Source of the DNA: Galeopsis tetrahit
Lineage: Eukaryota; Streptophyta; Magnoliopsida; Lamiales; Lamiaceae
Reading direction: 5' to 3'
DNA length: 64,000 nucleotides
Assembly (NCBI GenBank): GCA_963675135.1
Contig: OY776129.1
Span: forward strand, 74,865,348 to 74,929,347
Each line of letters opens with the position of its first letter. The first letter of the stretch is position 1. A program made the position numbers and the translations under genes. The notes under the pieces were generated by a model. The model was not told the origin of the DNA, searched no databases, and worked only from the letters and a program-made list of their open reading frames with translations. Below are positions 1 to 11,674 of the stretch, piece after piece.

Positions 1-84
1 TCAGAGAATACCTAATAAATTCTTTGGTTACTCAGTTAGAAAATCAAATTTGAATGAAAAATGTGAACCCAAAGATCTCCTCAC

Positions 85-3000
85 CATCCATCGGTCAATT
101 CTATTGTTGAAGTGTTACCATAGCCACCCTCCTCTAAGCGAACAGACTGATTTCCGCACTTAATGTCATGCTTGTCACCAACAGAGGAAATACACAGTAC
201 CATCATTGAAGAAGGTGGTGCATCTCCATCTAAGATTTTCTTGATAGATGATCGATGCCCATGATTTACTTCTCTCTCGTATCTATGAGTGAACAGAAGA
301 TAATGTTGGATTCCTCAAAGGAATGCCAAAAACAAAGTGTGAAATCAACCATGCACACCTGTATCGTAATTCTTCAAGCACATTGGAGACCGTCAATAGT
401 TTTCCAGCAAATTTGTCAGGATAGCACCTCTCATAAGAGGCAAGTTTCCATACAATCCACTTATAATGATTTGATACCCACCTATTTTGTAGAAAGACAA
501 TGAAAGAAAAATCATGAGGATAACACACCAAAAAATCCCAGGAAGATATTGATCTAAGTATGATTTATCAACAAGTATCTTTTTTGGCGCTATGTACCAT
601 TAATTACATTATGCAATTATACAACATAAAGAACACTAAGATGGTGTGTTATTTGATAACAAACCATAAGTTCTAGACCATAAAAAACCACGTATAATTG
701 TAAAGCAGTGGTAACAGGTAATGAGGCGTATCCAGATGGCAGTACACATCATGGACATAAAACTAAACTTCTGTGGTAATAAAATTTTGCATAGAAAGTG
801 AGAGATGTACTCTTTGGTCAAATATTGGGTTGAAGCCCCAGACTGAGACAACAGCCGGTATAAGGCTTCTGGTCCAGTGCAATCTGACAGCATTTCATTC
901 TGGAATGTGTGACTTTCAGCAGCAATTGGATTCATAGTTTTCACATATTCTGGCAAGTTGTTCAACTAAGTCATGGTAAACAGCATGAGTTATCAATCTT
1001 GAACAGAAAAATCTTTAGTAATGGCAACATTTTGTATACATATCGTAAACCTTTTTTTGAAGGGATGGAGGCTGCAAGACATAGTCTTTAAGATATGCTC
1101 GAGGAACCTGAAGTGGGTATCTCAACGAAACCCTTTGTTTGCAAGAGGTCTCTTTCGGTGCTAGCCTAGACAAAACTAGAAGTAATGCACACCTCAGAAC
1201 ATCAGAAGAATATTTTGTGAAGCACGAAATTTATGCTCAAAATTTTGTTACTTTACCATTAATATCTGAAGAATTTTTTTTGTTTAACGGGGTGACAAAT
1301 GAATTCCGGGGCTTCTTGAATGGAGAAACAGAACTAACCCTTCGAAATCTTCTCTTTTCACCAAAATGTTGTTTATTATCCACATGATCTATATTCATCG
1401 TATTTGAGATATCCACCAGTGCCTCATTGGAATGCCTGTTTAAGGGATCAATTTCTGGCTGAACTGCATTTTCCAAAAGATCCATGTTTTCTGAGTATGA
1501 AGTATTCTTTGGAGGCTTTACATGTCCACTTAGGCCATTGTAAGACTTGTTAGAAGCTGCCTCTGCATCAAACTGTGTAATCAGGTTATTCCCTGGTTGT
1601 AGCCTCTCAGTTCTGCCAAATGACTGTTTCTTGAATAAACTTGATGTATGGGGAGAAGTAAAATTCCTCAGCGAACTATGACCATTTTCTAAACCCTTGG
1701 ACAAAAACGGTGAGCTAAAATCCTTTTTTTGGTTTACTGAACAGGGTGTTCTGTCATCAATTGCTGAAAACAATGGATCAGCTGTATTTGCTTCATCTAA
1801 AAATGAATCAAGCTCAGGGTTTCCAAGCAAGCTTCTAGCTCGTTGCAAAGCATCATCGGAAACTGATATGGATCTTCCTCCAGCAGTTTGAAATTTGACT
1901 ATAGGAGTCTCGGGAGCAGTGTTCGTGTGATCCATAAACATCATTGATTCACTTCCTTGAAAACCATTCTTGACACCAGACGACGTTAAAGCCTTGGTAG
2001 AATTACCGAAACATAAGTTCCTCAAATCCTGGGTTCCCAATCCCATATGAGATGGATTTTCCTGAGCAAGGAGCTTTGTGGTAGTTGACTGTCTCTGAGT
2101 CGGTTCCAGATCACAATTTTCATCAAGACCTAACAAAGTCTTTGCTCTAAGTAGGCCAGCTGAAGATACATTGACTGTTTTCCCTGAGCCTGTCTGGAAC
2201 ATGGAATTCGGCCTATTAACTACATTTTCTGATGCAGTATGCAACCCAGACTTCAACATATTGGCTGATTTCAGTGAGTTCATCTCAACCATTGGTTTCA
2301 ATGATGCATGTCCATTTTCTCTCTCATCCAAGTAACCTGCATTACATTTGTTTGAAAGAGAGTCATATCAAATATAATCTGCATGTTTGCTGGAATACTG
2401 AACCATACAAGTTTCTTAGAAGGAAGTATATATTTATACTGTGGCCAAGCTTTCATCATTCCCCAGCAGAAAACTCAACACTCAAAATTACTTAAAATTT
2501 GCAATGTTGAGAGATAAGAATTATACCAGAATATTTACCATAAACGAATGACATTTACAAAATCACATTTGCCAATAGAAACAATACAGCAGTAGTTCAC
2601 GAGATACATACAAAGACCAGTTCACCAAGCAACCATGCGCTGGATTTAAGGCATCCGTTTGTAACATGAAGTAGTGAATCAATTTAATAAAATAAAATAA
2701 CCGTTCCATTTTGGAATAATGAATTTAGCAGCCTGGTGAATACTGTCATGTCGCATCTTAATATACCAGAAGCAAATGACATAATTCCTTAAAGAAAATA
2801 AGTTTTCCTAATTGTCGATAGCAGCATAACCAAGAATGCGGCATATTAAAGAGAAAAACTATACCTGTATCAATAAACGGACCATCTATTCCACCAAGAA
2901 CTGAACGTGCTTTGGCAATTGAAGAGTGCTTCAGCTCAACAGATTTCCCCAATCCAGTGCGAAACATTGGTGGGTACTCCACATTGCTCCCCCCATTTTC

Positions 3001-3262
3001 CAATAACTTTGAAGAACCTAAGTTTTCCCCAATTATAAAACATAGAACTAATGTCAATTTACAAACACGATAAGAAGATGCATTTTACTCTCGCAATTAA
3101 GTAGCATATTGATCTACCTATAAGCAATAGATCGGTCATGGAGGGGAGGCGACGAGCATCTTCCGGGACGACATCGCAATTGTCTTCTTTCTGGAGCTTC
3201 TGGTCGGGGTTATCCCACCGGAAACCGTTCCGGTGATCTGAAAATATCCGCCACGTCGACAT
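85..3262 (-). CDS. BRCA2: BRCA2-like recombination mediator, N-terminal half, cut by the left window edge
   Basis: Mediator that loads RAD51 and DMC1 onto resected DNA in the nucleus during homologous recombination and meiosis (family knowledge). Seven exons join in phase with GT-AG borders: 3262-3118, 3017-2865, 2336-1257, 1160-1051, 965-811, 481-359 and 282-85, about 654 codons. The start ATG at 3262 opens MSTWRIFSD, the usual N-terminus of plant BRCA2. Three BRC repeats (RAD51-binding) lie at about 2967-2890 (FRTGLGKSVEL), 2205-2110 (FQTGSGKTVNV) and 1893-1800 (FQTAGGRSISV). Then come VSPFKKPR, a basic stretch, and the BRCA2 helical domain: RYPLQVPRAYL in exon 4, SGASTQYL in exon 5 and NHYKWIVWKLASYE in exon 6. 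Exon 7 enters the first OB fold (PPSSMMVLCIS to ELTDGW). The remaining OB folds lie beyond base 1. The Arabidopsis copies, as I recall them, have four BRC repeats, so one may be missing here. No frameshift is visible, so the gene looks functional. Confidence 0.95.
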
Positions 3263-5234
3263 TCTCAGGCAACGTTTAGGGCTTGCAGTGAGAATAGTGG
3301 AATCAGCTTCAAGATATTTAATAAAAGCGGGAATTGATTTTTAAAAAAGCGGGAATTGTTTTAAAAACTAGTACAGCATATGAGAGGCCTAGGCCCATCT
3401 GGTATTGGGCCACTGAATTTTAAATAGTACTCCAGTAAGCCCAGTGGGCTTGGGCTAAATTAATATCGCATAATATATGTAAAGGTTTTCTAAGTCTCTC
3501 TTGTTCCATTTTGTTTGGTTACCTTCTTTTTTAAGTTTAAAAAAAATAAAAAATTATTACCTTTCATCCCATGATAATTTTGACACCATTAAAATAAAAT
3601 AAAAAAATTTGTAAATTTTTATACAAAATATCATTACTTTAACTCATTTATTTATTTTACATACATATAACTCATTTATTTATTTTATACTATTTTTTTC
3701 CCTCCTCTATAATTGATTTGTTTGCTTTTTACACAAATTTTAATAAAAATAGCGAGTAAAAATGGTATTGAGTTGGTGAAAAGTGATAACAAAGGTAAAG
3801 ATAGCAAGATTGAAGAGATCAAATGTAGAAAGATAATGAGATTTAACATTATAGAAATTGTGTTAATTAAATTAGGATGACAGAAATAGTAAAATTGATT
3901 AATTACAGAGGGATAGGATAAGAGGAATATATAAATTTATAAAATTATCTCTTAAAATTGTACTATTATTACTTTTTTTTTTTAATATTATATCACTATA
4001 TATGAAAGTTATTAGGGAAATTACTTATATGAAAGAGGCAAATACAGTATACCGTGCAATAAATAAAAAGCGAGATGATTTACGGTCACTATGATAATGA
4101 AGATTTATTGTAGTATTTTATAGTGGGAAAAGAAATGAAAGGAATGGGGAAAAGAGGGACCCATATTGCGTTAAATGATGAGGGGAGGGAGAAGGGGGCG
4201 CCTGATCCGGGTGTGTATTAGTTATAAGGCGACAAACATTAAGCATTCGATTAATTGTAAAAACCTGTATTTGGACCCCCATTTCTGTCATCATCGCATT
4301 TACATTCACTTATTACTTACCCCTACCCATTTTGGGGACCATTTCAGTTTTGAGAAGCACCCATATCCTAATCAAACGGGTTTGGTTCCTCCACTTTGTG
4401 CTCTTTAGACTTATTATGTGATTGCAATTTGCAATCTTCATTTTTTTTCACCAACAGTTCTGTCGGTGACAGATTTAGGATTTAAATTTTGGCGGGATGA
4501 AAACAAAACAAGTCTAATTGATGAATATTAACACTTGTAGATTGATACAAATACACACTTCAATCAAAACATATAAATATATGTGTTTTTGTGTGTGTTT
4601 TTGTATTTCTTCACAAATTTAACTGGAATATTAGGTTTAGTAACTAATAGAGTTGGAGTGGCGATGGATCCATAATTGAGAACCCATTCTTTATTTATAT
4701 TTCATTTATTTTATAAATGTGTGTGGTTTGTTGCAAAAATACTCATATGTCCTTTCCAATAAATGAGGCCAAACGAGTCTTCTCACAAAGATTGCGTAAA
4801 AGTAGATAGAAAACGCACTTTTCGATATGTGTTAAAGCAAGTAATGCATACTTGTCCTTACAATATTACACAATTGATATTATAAATATAAGGTGTACAA
4901 AAATGTGTTACTATATAAAAACAAAAATATTATTGTATTAAGAAAAATGTGTTATTGCATAACAAGACTCAATAAAACTCACGGAAAAATAATATAGAAT
5001 TTAAAATGAATGAAAAATAAAATAAGAAAATACAAAGTGTAATTGAAAGTAGATGAGAATCGCTGACAATAAATTGAAAATATGGAGTAGAAAGAGTTAC
5101 TTGAAAATTATGGTTATATTTCGATAACGGCATTCGAGGGAATCAAATTAGAACAATAATAGGTGGATTTTATAATTGCGGAATTTATTTAAATCAACTA
5201 CACCTAAAGTTGAATTTTGTGTGCTTTTCTAAAA

Positions 5235-5268
<34 letters not shown>

Positions 5269-6326
5269 TACACTTTAACCTAGTTACACATTACAAAAAA
5301 AATAAAATTTACACAATATTATTTATATCATTCTGGATTCTTCCAGCCAGTGATAAGTTGATGATTTGTTTAGAAAGGTCTTGATTTGCCACCAACATAC
5401 ATTCGACCAATCCACACATCTGCTGGGGCACCTTTTGAGTTTATTAATATATTTGTCACAATTATTGTTTTTCAATCAAATCTGAACTAACTAGAGAAAA
5501 ATATCGATTCTTTTCCTATTAAGCAAAGTATTCGGGGCTGCCGTCGTTGTCTTGGTACATATGTTGCATACGGTGGTCAACGATCCATTGACAAAAAAGT
5601 TACGTAACACTTTTTTTTTTATGCCTCGTTTTTTGATTTAAAAATCAATTGATTTGGGGACTAATCCATTTATGTATATACTCGAAATTTATTCCATATT
5701 TAAAATATGTGTATCAGTATATACTACTTTCTATGTAAAAATAGTAAAATACAATCATTTATATATTGAATCAATTAACTCTAAGTCTAACATGTATCAC
5801 TCGTATAATGTGTTGATATTGTCATTTGTCAAGGTGTTAGAGATTGTTAATTTGATTGAGATGGATTACCCATTTTAATGTTTGGTTCAATGAGGGGTTA
5901 AAATATATATATTTTTTAAAGTTCAATTAACTCCATTAACTTTATTTTTTAAAGTCTTTGATATGAATTGTCGAATTTAAATTACTTTCGTTGTCTTGAT
6001 TTAAGTTTGACTGAGTTCAAGCGCTAATTACTCTAATTATTGCAATTGTTAATAGATGTTGACAACAAGGGTAACGTTCCCGCCACCTTAAGACTCGGGC
6101 CGACATAGTAGGAGCTCTTTTCGCCACTCTTACAAAAGATCGACTAGATATGCTCCATCGGACCCTTGTTCAGTTTCGACTAAATTACTTCTCGAGTGGA
6201 TAATTATAACTCGATTACTGTGCTCACTTCATTCATTGTGAGCAATTCATCTTCTTTCGTCCCGATGAGCAACTTGTTCTCAAGTCTTTAAGACGACTTC
6301 ATTGATGATTCCTCAGACAACACCTA
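3263..6326. other. Intergenic, no gene seen
   Basis: AT-rich flank upstream of BRCA2, which should include its promoter at roughly 3263-3500. Short AT-only duplications (about 3640-3690) and homopolymer runs are frequent. The end of this stretch (about 6060-6326) is more GC-balanced and continues at 10424-10560 on the other side of the copia insertion. It may be degraded old coding or transposon sequence, but I could not assign a family. I see no RNA gene and no convincing exon. Confidence 0.6.
5231..5271. repeat. Poly-A plus (TA)n microsatellite
   Basis: A run of about 21 A is followed directly by about ten TA units. It could be the decayed tail of a retroposon, but no retroposon body is visible upstream of it. 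Confidence 0.9.
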
Positions 6327-6331
6327 GAAAC

Positions 6332-6525
6332 TATAGAGAAACAATGATTTATGAAATTATAATTTCATTGAGTGAAAATAAAGAGTACATGAAGGAAGTA
6401 TTTATAGATATAAAACATATCTATTCTAAATCTATAATTAAGGAAAATAAAGATTTACAAGATATATAAAATATATTATACAAGATATATATAATATCTC
6501 TTAATATATTTATATATGCCTAATA
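6332..6525 (-). repeat. 3' LTR of the copia element
   Basis: 194 bp, matching 10226-10418 except for one extra T (gatttac here, gattac there). Very AT-rich. On the minus strand it begins TATTAGGCATATATAAATAT and ends TTTCTCTATA. The LTR is short for a plant copia element. Confidence 0.95.
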
Positions 6526-6526
6526 C

Positions 6527-6536
6527 GCCCCCTCAA
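6527..6536 (-). promoter_or_regulatory. Polypurine tract of the copia element
   Basis: On the minus strand TTGAGGGGGC lies immediately before the 3' LTR, in the position of the plus-strand primer. It overlaps the last codons and the TGA stop of pol (6535-6533). Confidence 0.8.
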
Positions 6537-9500
6537 GATGGAGTACCGTAGGAGAGTCCAATCTTGATCATCAACATTTGAAGCCGAGAACGAGCAAGAG
6601 GCTTTGTGAGAGCATCGGCTAGTTGGTCTTCGGAAGACACATGTGAAACACGTAACTGAGTTGTTTTGATCAAATCCCGAACGAAGTGGTAGTCAATGGC
6701 AATGTGTTTCATCCGAGAGTGAAAAACTGGGTTGGAGCAAAGATACGTCGCACCAATATTGTCGCAGTAGATGGCAGGGAGAGTTTTGATGGAAATGCAT
6801 AGTTCTTGAAAGAGAGATTATAACCATTGTACCTCAAAAGCTGTTGATGCAATTGCCCTATATTCTGCTTCAGTGGAGGAGCGAGCAACCGACTTTTGTT
6901 TCTTAGAAGACCATGAGATGGGATTTGGTCCAAGAAAGACAATATAGGCACTTGTCGACGTACGATCATCAGTGTTTCCGGCCCAATCTGCATCCGTGAA
7001 GCAGTGAAGTGAGTCAGATGGGTTGGGGCGAAGGGTAATTCCAACATCTCTAGTTCCATTAAGATATCGAAGGAGGCGTTTTACAGTGCCCCAATGAGTT
7101 GTGGTGGGAGCATGCATGAATTGAGACAATTTATGCACAACAAAAGCAATATCAGGTCTAGTAAGTTGGAGGTATTGGAGGCTTCCAAGAACTTGGCGAT
7201 ATTGGGTAATATCAGTGGGCGGTGTTCCATCAGAAAGAGATAAACGAGTAGAGGTGGAGAGAGGGGTTTGGACAGGTTTGGAAGTGAGCATATTATATTT
7301 GGTGAGTAGGTCAATGATATACTTACGTTGGGAGAGAAAACAAGTTTTCTTTGTACGGAGTACTTCCACACCTAGGAAATAGGAAAGTGAGCCTAAGTCT
7401 TTGACAGAGAACTTTGTACTAAGGTTTGAGGCCACTTTTGTGAGGAACGAGGTGTTGTTTCTTGTAAGGATTAGATCATCAACATACACGAGAAAATATG
7501 CATTTATACCGGATTTGTTGTAAACAAAGAGAGACTCATCAGATTTGGTGTGAATGAAGCCAATACTCTCTAAGAAGGTTCGAAGAGCAAAATACCAAGT
7601 TCGAGGTGCCTGTTTTAGGCCATAGATGGATTTATGTAACTTGCACACATATGTAGGGAAGGTTTTGTCAACAAACCCAGGTGGTTGAGCCATAAATACA
7701 GATTTGGCTAAGGAACCGTGAAGGAAAGCATTATTCACATCGAACTGACGAAGAGGCCAATCTTTAGTGACTGCAATACTTAGGACTGCTCGAATGGTTG
7801 CTGGTTTGACCACAGGACTAAATGTTTCAGAAAAGTCAACCCCAGGGCGTTGGTGAAAGCCTTTGGCGACAAGTCGAGCTTTGAACTTATCTAAGGAACC
7901 GTCCGGTTTTCGTTTGATGCTGAAGACCCACTTCGAACCAATAATGTTTGTAGAATCATCAGGTGGTACTAAATCCCAAGTACCGTTTCTGAGAAGGGCA
8001 TTAAATTCAGATGACATGGCCTTTCTCCATCGTTCATCTTTTAATGCCTGAGAGACGCAGCTAGGTTCAGTGTCAGAAGATAAAGTAGAAGATAGATCAT
8101 ACCTCGGATTTGGTTTGAAAATACTATTTTGGGCTCGAGTGACCATTCGAGTTCGTTGTTGTATAGGTGGGGATGGCAGTGAGGGAGCATCTGGCGACTC
8201 GAGATCAAGGGTGTGTATAGTGGAATTGGGGTTTGGAGTTGATGGGGTGTACTTAGTAATCTGCGGGGTGCAGCAGGGTTGGACGGTGGGCTGGGGGGTA
8301 TATTAAGCTCAATAGGGGGTGCAGGTAACGGGGGTGGTGGTGGGACTGGATTCTCGTCGAGAGATGGTATATGTTGGGGAGGGGGTATATTCGTAAGATT
8401 TGTGGGTGTGACAGGATTGGGGGAAGGGGCCAGGGGTGTATTGGTGGGTGCAGGGGGTGGATAAATTAAAACAGTGGGTGTGTCTGGCAGATTGGAGGGT
8501 GTATCTGTTAATGCAGGGGGTGTATCAGGAGCAGTTTTAGGAGTGGCTAGAGGAAAGACATTTTCAACAAATTGAACATGACGAGAGGTATATATTTTGT
8601 TGGTGTTTAAATCAAGACAAAGATAAGCAGCTTGGGTAGGGGAGTATCCAATGAAGACACAAGGAGTGGATCTAGGGTCTAATTTATGGGAAGTGTAGGG
8701 GCGGAGCCAAGGATAACATAAGCAACCAAAAACTCTAAGTTTGGCTAGGTTGGGAGTTTGTTTTAGGAGATATTGATACGAGGACAACATGTTAAGATTG
8801 GGTTTTGGTAGACGGTTTATAATATAGGTAGCAGCACAGACTGCATGAGGCCAATATGTAAGGGGCATGGAGGCATGATGTAAAAGGGCTAAGGCAGTAT
8901 CAACAACATGTCCGTGACGACGTTCAGACATGCCATTGTGTTCAGGGGTGTGGGGAGGAGTTGTGAGATGAGATATGCCATGAGTTTGAAGGTGAGACCG
9001 AAGAGCAATGAACTCTCCTCCATTGTCAGAATAAAGGGTTTTGATTTTGGTGTTATAAAAGTTTTCCACTATATTTTTAAAGGAGATAAACGTGGGGAGT
9101 ACATCGGACTTACGTTTTAGGGGATAGAGCCATATGTATTTGCTAAAGTGATCAACAAAAATGACATAGTATTTGAAGCCTTCAGTTGACAGGACAGGGG
9201 ACGACCACACATCAGAAAAAAGAACCTCAAGAGGGGAACTAGATATAATGCTTGAATCGTAAAAAGGAAGTTTATGACTTTTAATACAGTTGCAAGAATC
9301 ACAATAATGCAGTTTTGAGTTCGTGATAGGTAAGTTATACTTGGACAAGGTATGAGAAAGGATTTTGGAGGACGGATGACCTAGACGGGCATGCCAGATA
9401 GGTGATGGTTGTTTTTCCGAGATGGAGGCTGTGGGATTAAGAGATGCTCGAGTCGGCCATACGTAGAGATTATCCACGCGACTCCCCGTGAGGAGAATGG

Positions 9501-9981
9501 TCCCCGTTTTGCCATCCCGCACCTGAAAATAAGTAGAACCAAAAATAATGTTAACATCATTATCTCGACACAAGGTTGAAACAGAGATAAGGTTTTTGGC
9601 CATTTGTGGGACAACAAGGACGTTTGAGAATTTTAGCATATTAACATGAGGAAACGACAAGGAACCAATATGCGAAATTTGCAAACCGTTACCATCACCG
9701 ATGATGACATCATCCGAGCCGGAATATGGAGAGGAAACGAATAAATTATGGGAGTGAGTTGTGATATGATGAGAGGCCCCGGAGTCCAAAATCCAGGGGA
9801 TGGAGGGGATTTTTGAAATAGCAGAGTGGCGGAGGTGGTGTATATACCAGCAGGGTGGGTGTGTATATGAGGTGGAGTGTATGTAGTTGTGGAGTGAGTG
9901 CGTAGATGCGGGGGGTGTATTTATCAGAGTTGTGGGTGTAAGGAGCAGGGGACTGAGGGATTTGGCCCATCTGGACAGCAA
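6533..9981 (-). pseudogene. Copia pol polyprotein, broken by one frameshift and one stop
   Basis: Protease: DSGAS at about 9786-9772. Integrase: zinc-binding H-H-C-C region starting at WHARLGHP, then the DDE core with FSDVW, SDNGGEF and PEHNG. A proline-rich linker follows. Reverse transcriptase has YVDD at about 7486-7475, and RNase H has DADWAG and STEAEY. The protease-integrase part is one open frame from 9981 to about 8300. Within the proline-rich linker, at about 8240-8310, the frame shifts, and reverse transcriptase continues in another frame from about 8280 to 6821. A TAA at 6820-6818 follows EVQWL, yet the same frame then continues as good RNase H sequence to a TGA at 6535-6533. So there are only two lesions in about 3.4 kb, consistent with youth. 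No gag precedes it. Confidence 0.9.
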
Positions 9982-10217
9982 GAAAAGTGGGTTCTTGCGT
10001 GAGGGAGAGGGTGGATTAACAACTTGTTAATTGTGAATGGAGGATGCAAGATATGCGTAGGCTAATTAATATATATATATATATATATATTTTTTGTGAT
10101 GCAGGTTGCAGAAGATGATGATTCGGAGGGTGGTAATCGGGAGTTTGGTCGACGGTGGGTGTCGAGCAACGACTACGAGGGAGGGTATCGGATCGAGGCG
10201 TTAGCCGGAGGACTCGG

Positions 10218-10225
10218 TGATACCA
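10218..10225 (-). promoter_or_regulatory. Primer-binding site (initiator-Met tRNA) of the copia element
   Basis: On the minus strand TGGTATCA abuts the inner end of the 5' LTR. This octamer is complementary to the 3' end of plant initiator methionine tRNA, the usual copia primer. It fixes the LTR boundary at CTCTATA. Confidence 0.9.
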
Positions 10226-10418
10226 TATAGAGAAACAATGATTTATGAAATTATAATTTCATTGAGTGAAAATAAAGAGTACATGAAGGAAGTATTTATA
10301 GATATAAAACATATCTATTCTAAATCTATAATTAAGGAAAATAAAGATTACAAGATATATAAAATATATTATACAAGATATATATAATATCTCTTAATAT
10401 ATTTATATATGCCTAATA
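10226..10418 (-). repeat. 5' LTR of the copia element
   Basis: 193 bp, the partner of 6332-6525. It is preceded on the minus strand by the GAAAC duplication and followed by the primer-binding site. Confidence 0.95.
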
Positions 10419-10423
10419 GAAAC

Positions 10424-11424
10424 AAGCTAGGTGGATGTCACACTTCTCGAGCTCGCCACCATGAATTCTTCAAGGCAATCATCTGCTCTCAATCTTGCAC
10501 TTGCGGTTATCCTCTCGTCCATGACAAGTTGAACGATACTGCATCATAGGCCTTCAATGTTGATTTTTCGACACCATTTGTCAATAAAATAATGTTTTAT
10601 CACCTCATATACGATGAGTTGATGCTTTTGAGACGAGGTTCAATTTCCTTTACCCTATGTTTTATCTTTAAAAAAGAAGTTTTCTTGACAATATTTTAAT
10701 GACACCTCGATTTCTTATTCATCTTGTTTTTCTTCTTTATAAATAATTTTATTCTCGGCCGTGAAAAAAAAAAGACATCATTGCATATCTTTATATCAGA
10801 GTCACTTTTTTTTATATAGGATTGTTTCATATAATACGGTTAAAATCTGTTAATTATTGTTTAAATATATAATTCCATTGCGACAAGTAAATATGCATAT
10901 AGTATTACTCACGTCCCATAAAAATATACATTTATTTTTAGATGATTTAGTGAATGTAAAGTAAAATGTAGATAAAAAAATGTATTACATTCGTTCCATT
11001 ATAATATAAGTTTTTCACTATTTTTTTTTGATGTCCTATTATATATAAGTTTCCTATTATTTTCTCTCTCCCAATCATATTACTTATATTTTATTTAATA
11101 TTTTATCATACTTCATCTCATACTAATCTACTTCCTTCGTAGATAAAGTAGAATAAATGAAAAAATTGAAATAAAAAACTTATTTCATAAAATGATAGTA
11201 AAAAACTTATACATCTATTATTTTATTATATTTATTAATCAAAACATCAAAAAAAAAAAAAAAAAAAAAAGAGAAAATTTATACCGAAAACAGAGAGAAT
11301 AATAATCTTAAAAATAAAATAATACTATAAAAATATTAATTTTGCAAAATATTTTTACGTTGAGAATGTATAAATAATTTTAAAAAAATAAAAAATAGAT
11401 TAGATTTGAAATAAAAAAAATGTA
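10424..11424. other. Intergenic, AT-rich, no gene seen
   Basis: The first about 140 bases are the far half of the copia target region. The rest is low-complexity AT sequence. Two stretches (about 10911 and 10989) begin with degraded Stowaway-type ends (cgtcccataaaaatata; cgttccattataata), but I could not pair them with a second end. Confidence 0.5.
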
Positions 11425-11674
11425 TTCCTTCCGTCCCGTGATTACTTGTTAATATGGAAATACCCACAAAATTAATAACCTCACAACATCATTTTATTTT
11501 TAAATTTGTCACTCCTTTTTTTCCATACATTTTACTTTACACATTATCAAATTCACTTTACACATCATCAAATTACCTAAAATACCCCTCATTTATCTTA
11601 CATCATCAACCACTAAATCCAATTTTTTTAAACAACGTGTTGATCAAACTATGCAAGTAATTTCGAGACAGGAG
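11425..11674. mobile_element. Stowaway-like MITE
   Basis: 250 bp with TA target duplications. The left end TTCCTTCCGTCCCGTGATTA is the inverse of the right end (agtaatttcgagacaggag). These ends are typical of Tc1/Mariner-derived Stowaway MITEs. The small open frames inside have no coding meaning. Confidence 0.75.

Larger units (their letters stand above)
6332..10418 (-). mobile_element. Ty1/copia LTR retrotransposon, gag-less, recently inserted
   Basis: A complete LTR-to-LTR element read on the minus strand. It is flanked by a 5-bp target duplication GAAAC (6327-6331 and 10419-10423). The 5' LTR is 10226-10418 and the 3' LTR 6332-6525. A primer-binding site follows the 5' LTR directly and a G-rich polypurine tract precedes the 3' LTR. 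The domain order protease, integrase, reverse transcriptase, RNase H is copia type. The LTRs differ by one base of indel over about 194 bp, so the insertion is young. The ends are TATTAG...CTCTATA, i.e. TA...TA rather than TG...CA, one of the non-canonical terminus classes known in copia elements. Between the primer site and the protease there are only about 430 bp and no gag or CCHC zinc knuckle, and pol is interrupted. It is therefore non-autonomous now, and any movement must use proteins supplied by relatives. Confidence 0.95.

Noticed and set aside
6061..6326. Possible older gene or retroelement gag at the copia target site
   Set aside because: Joining it with 10424-10560 gives several stops in every frame I read; no recognisable motif.
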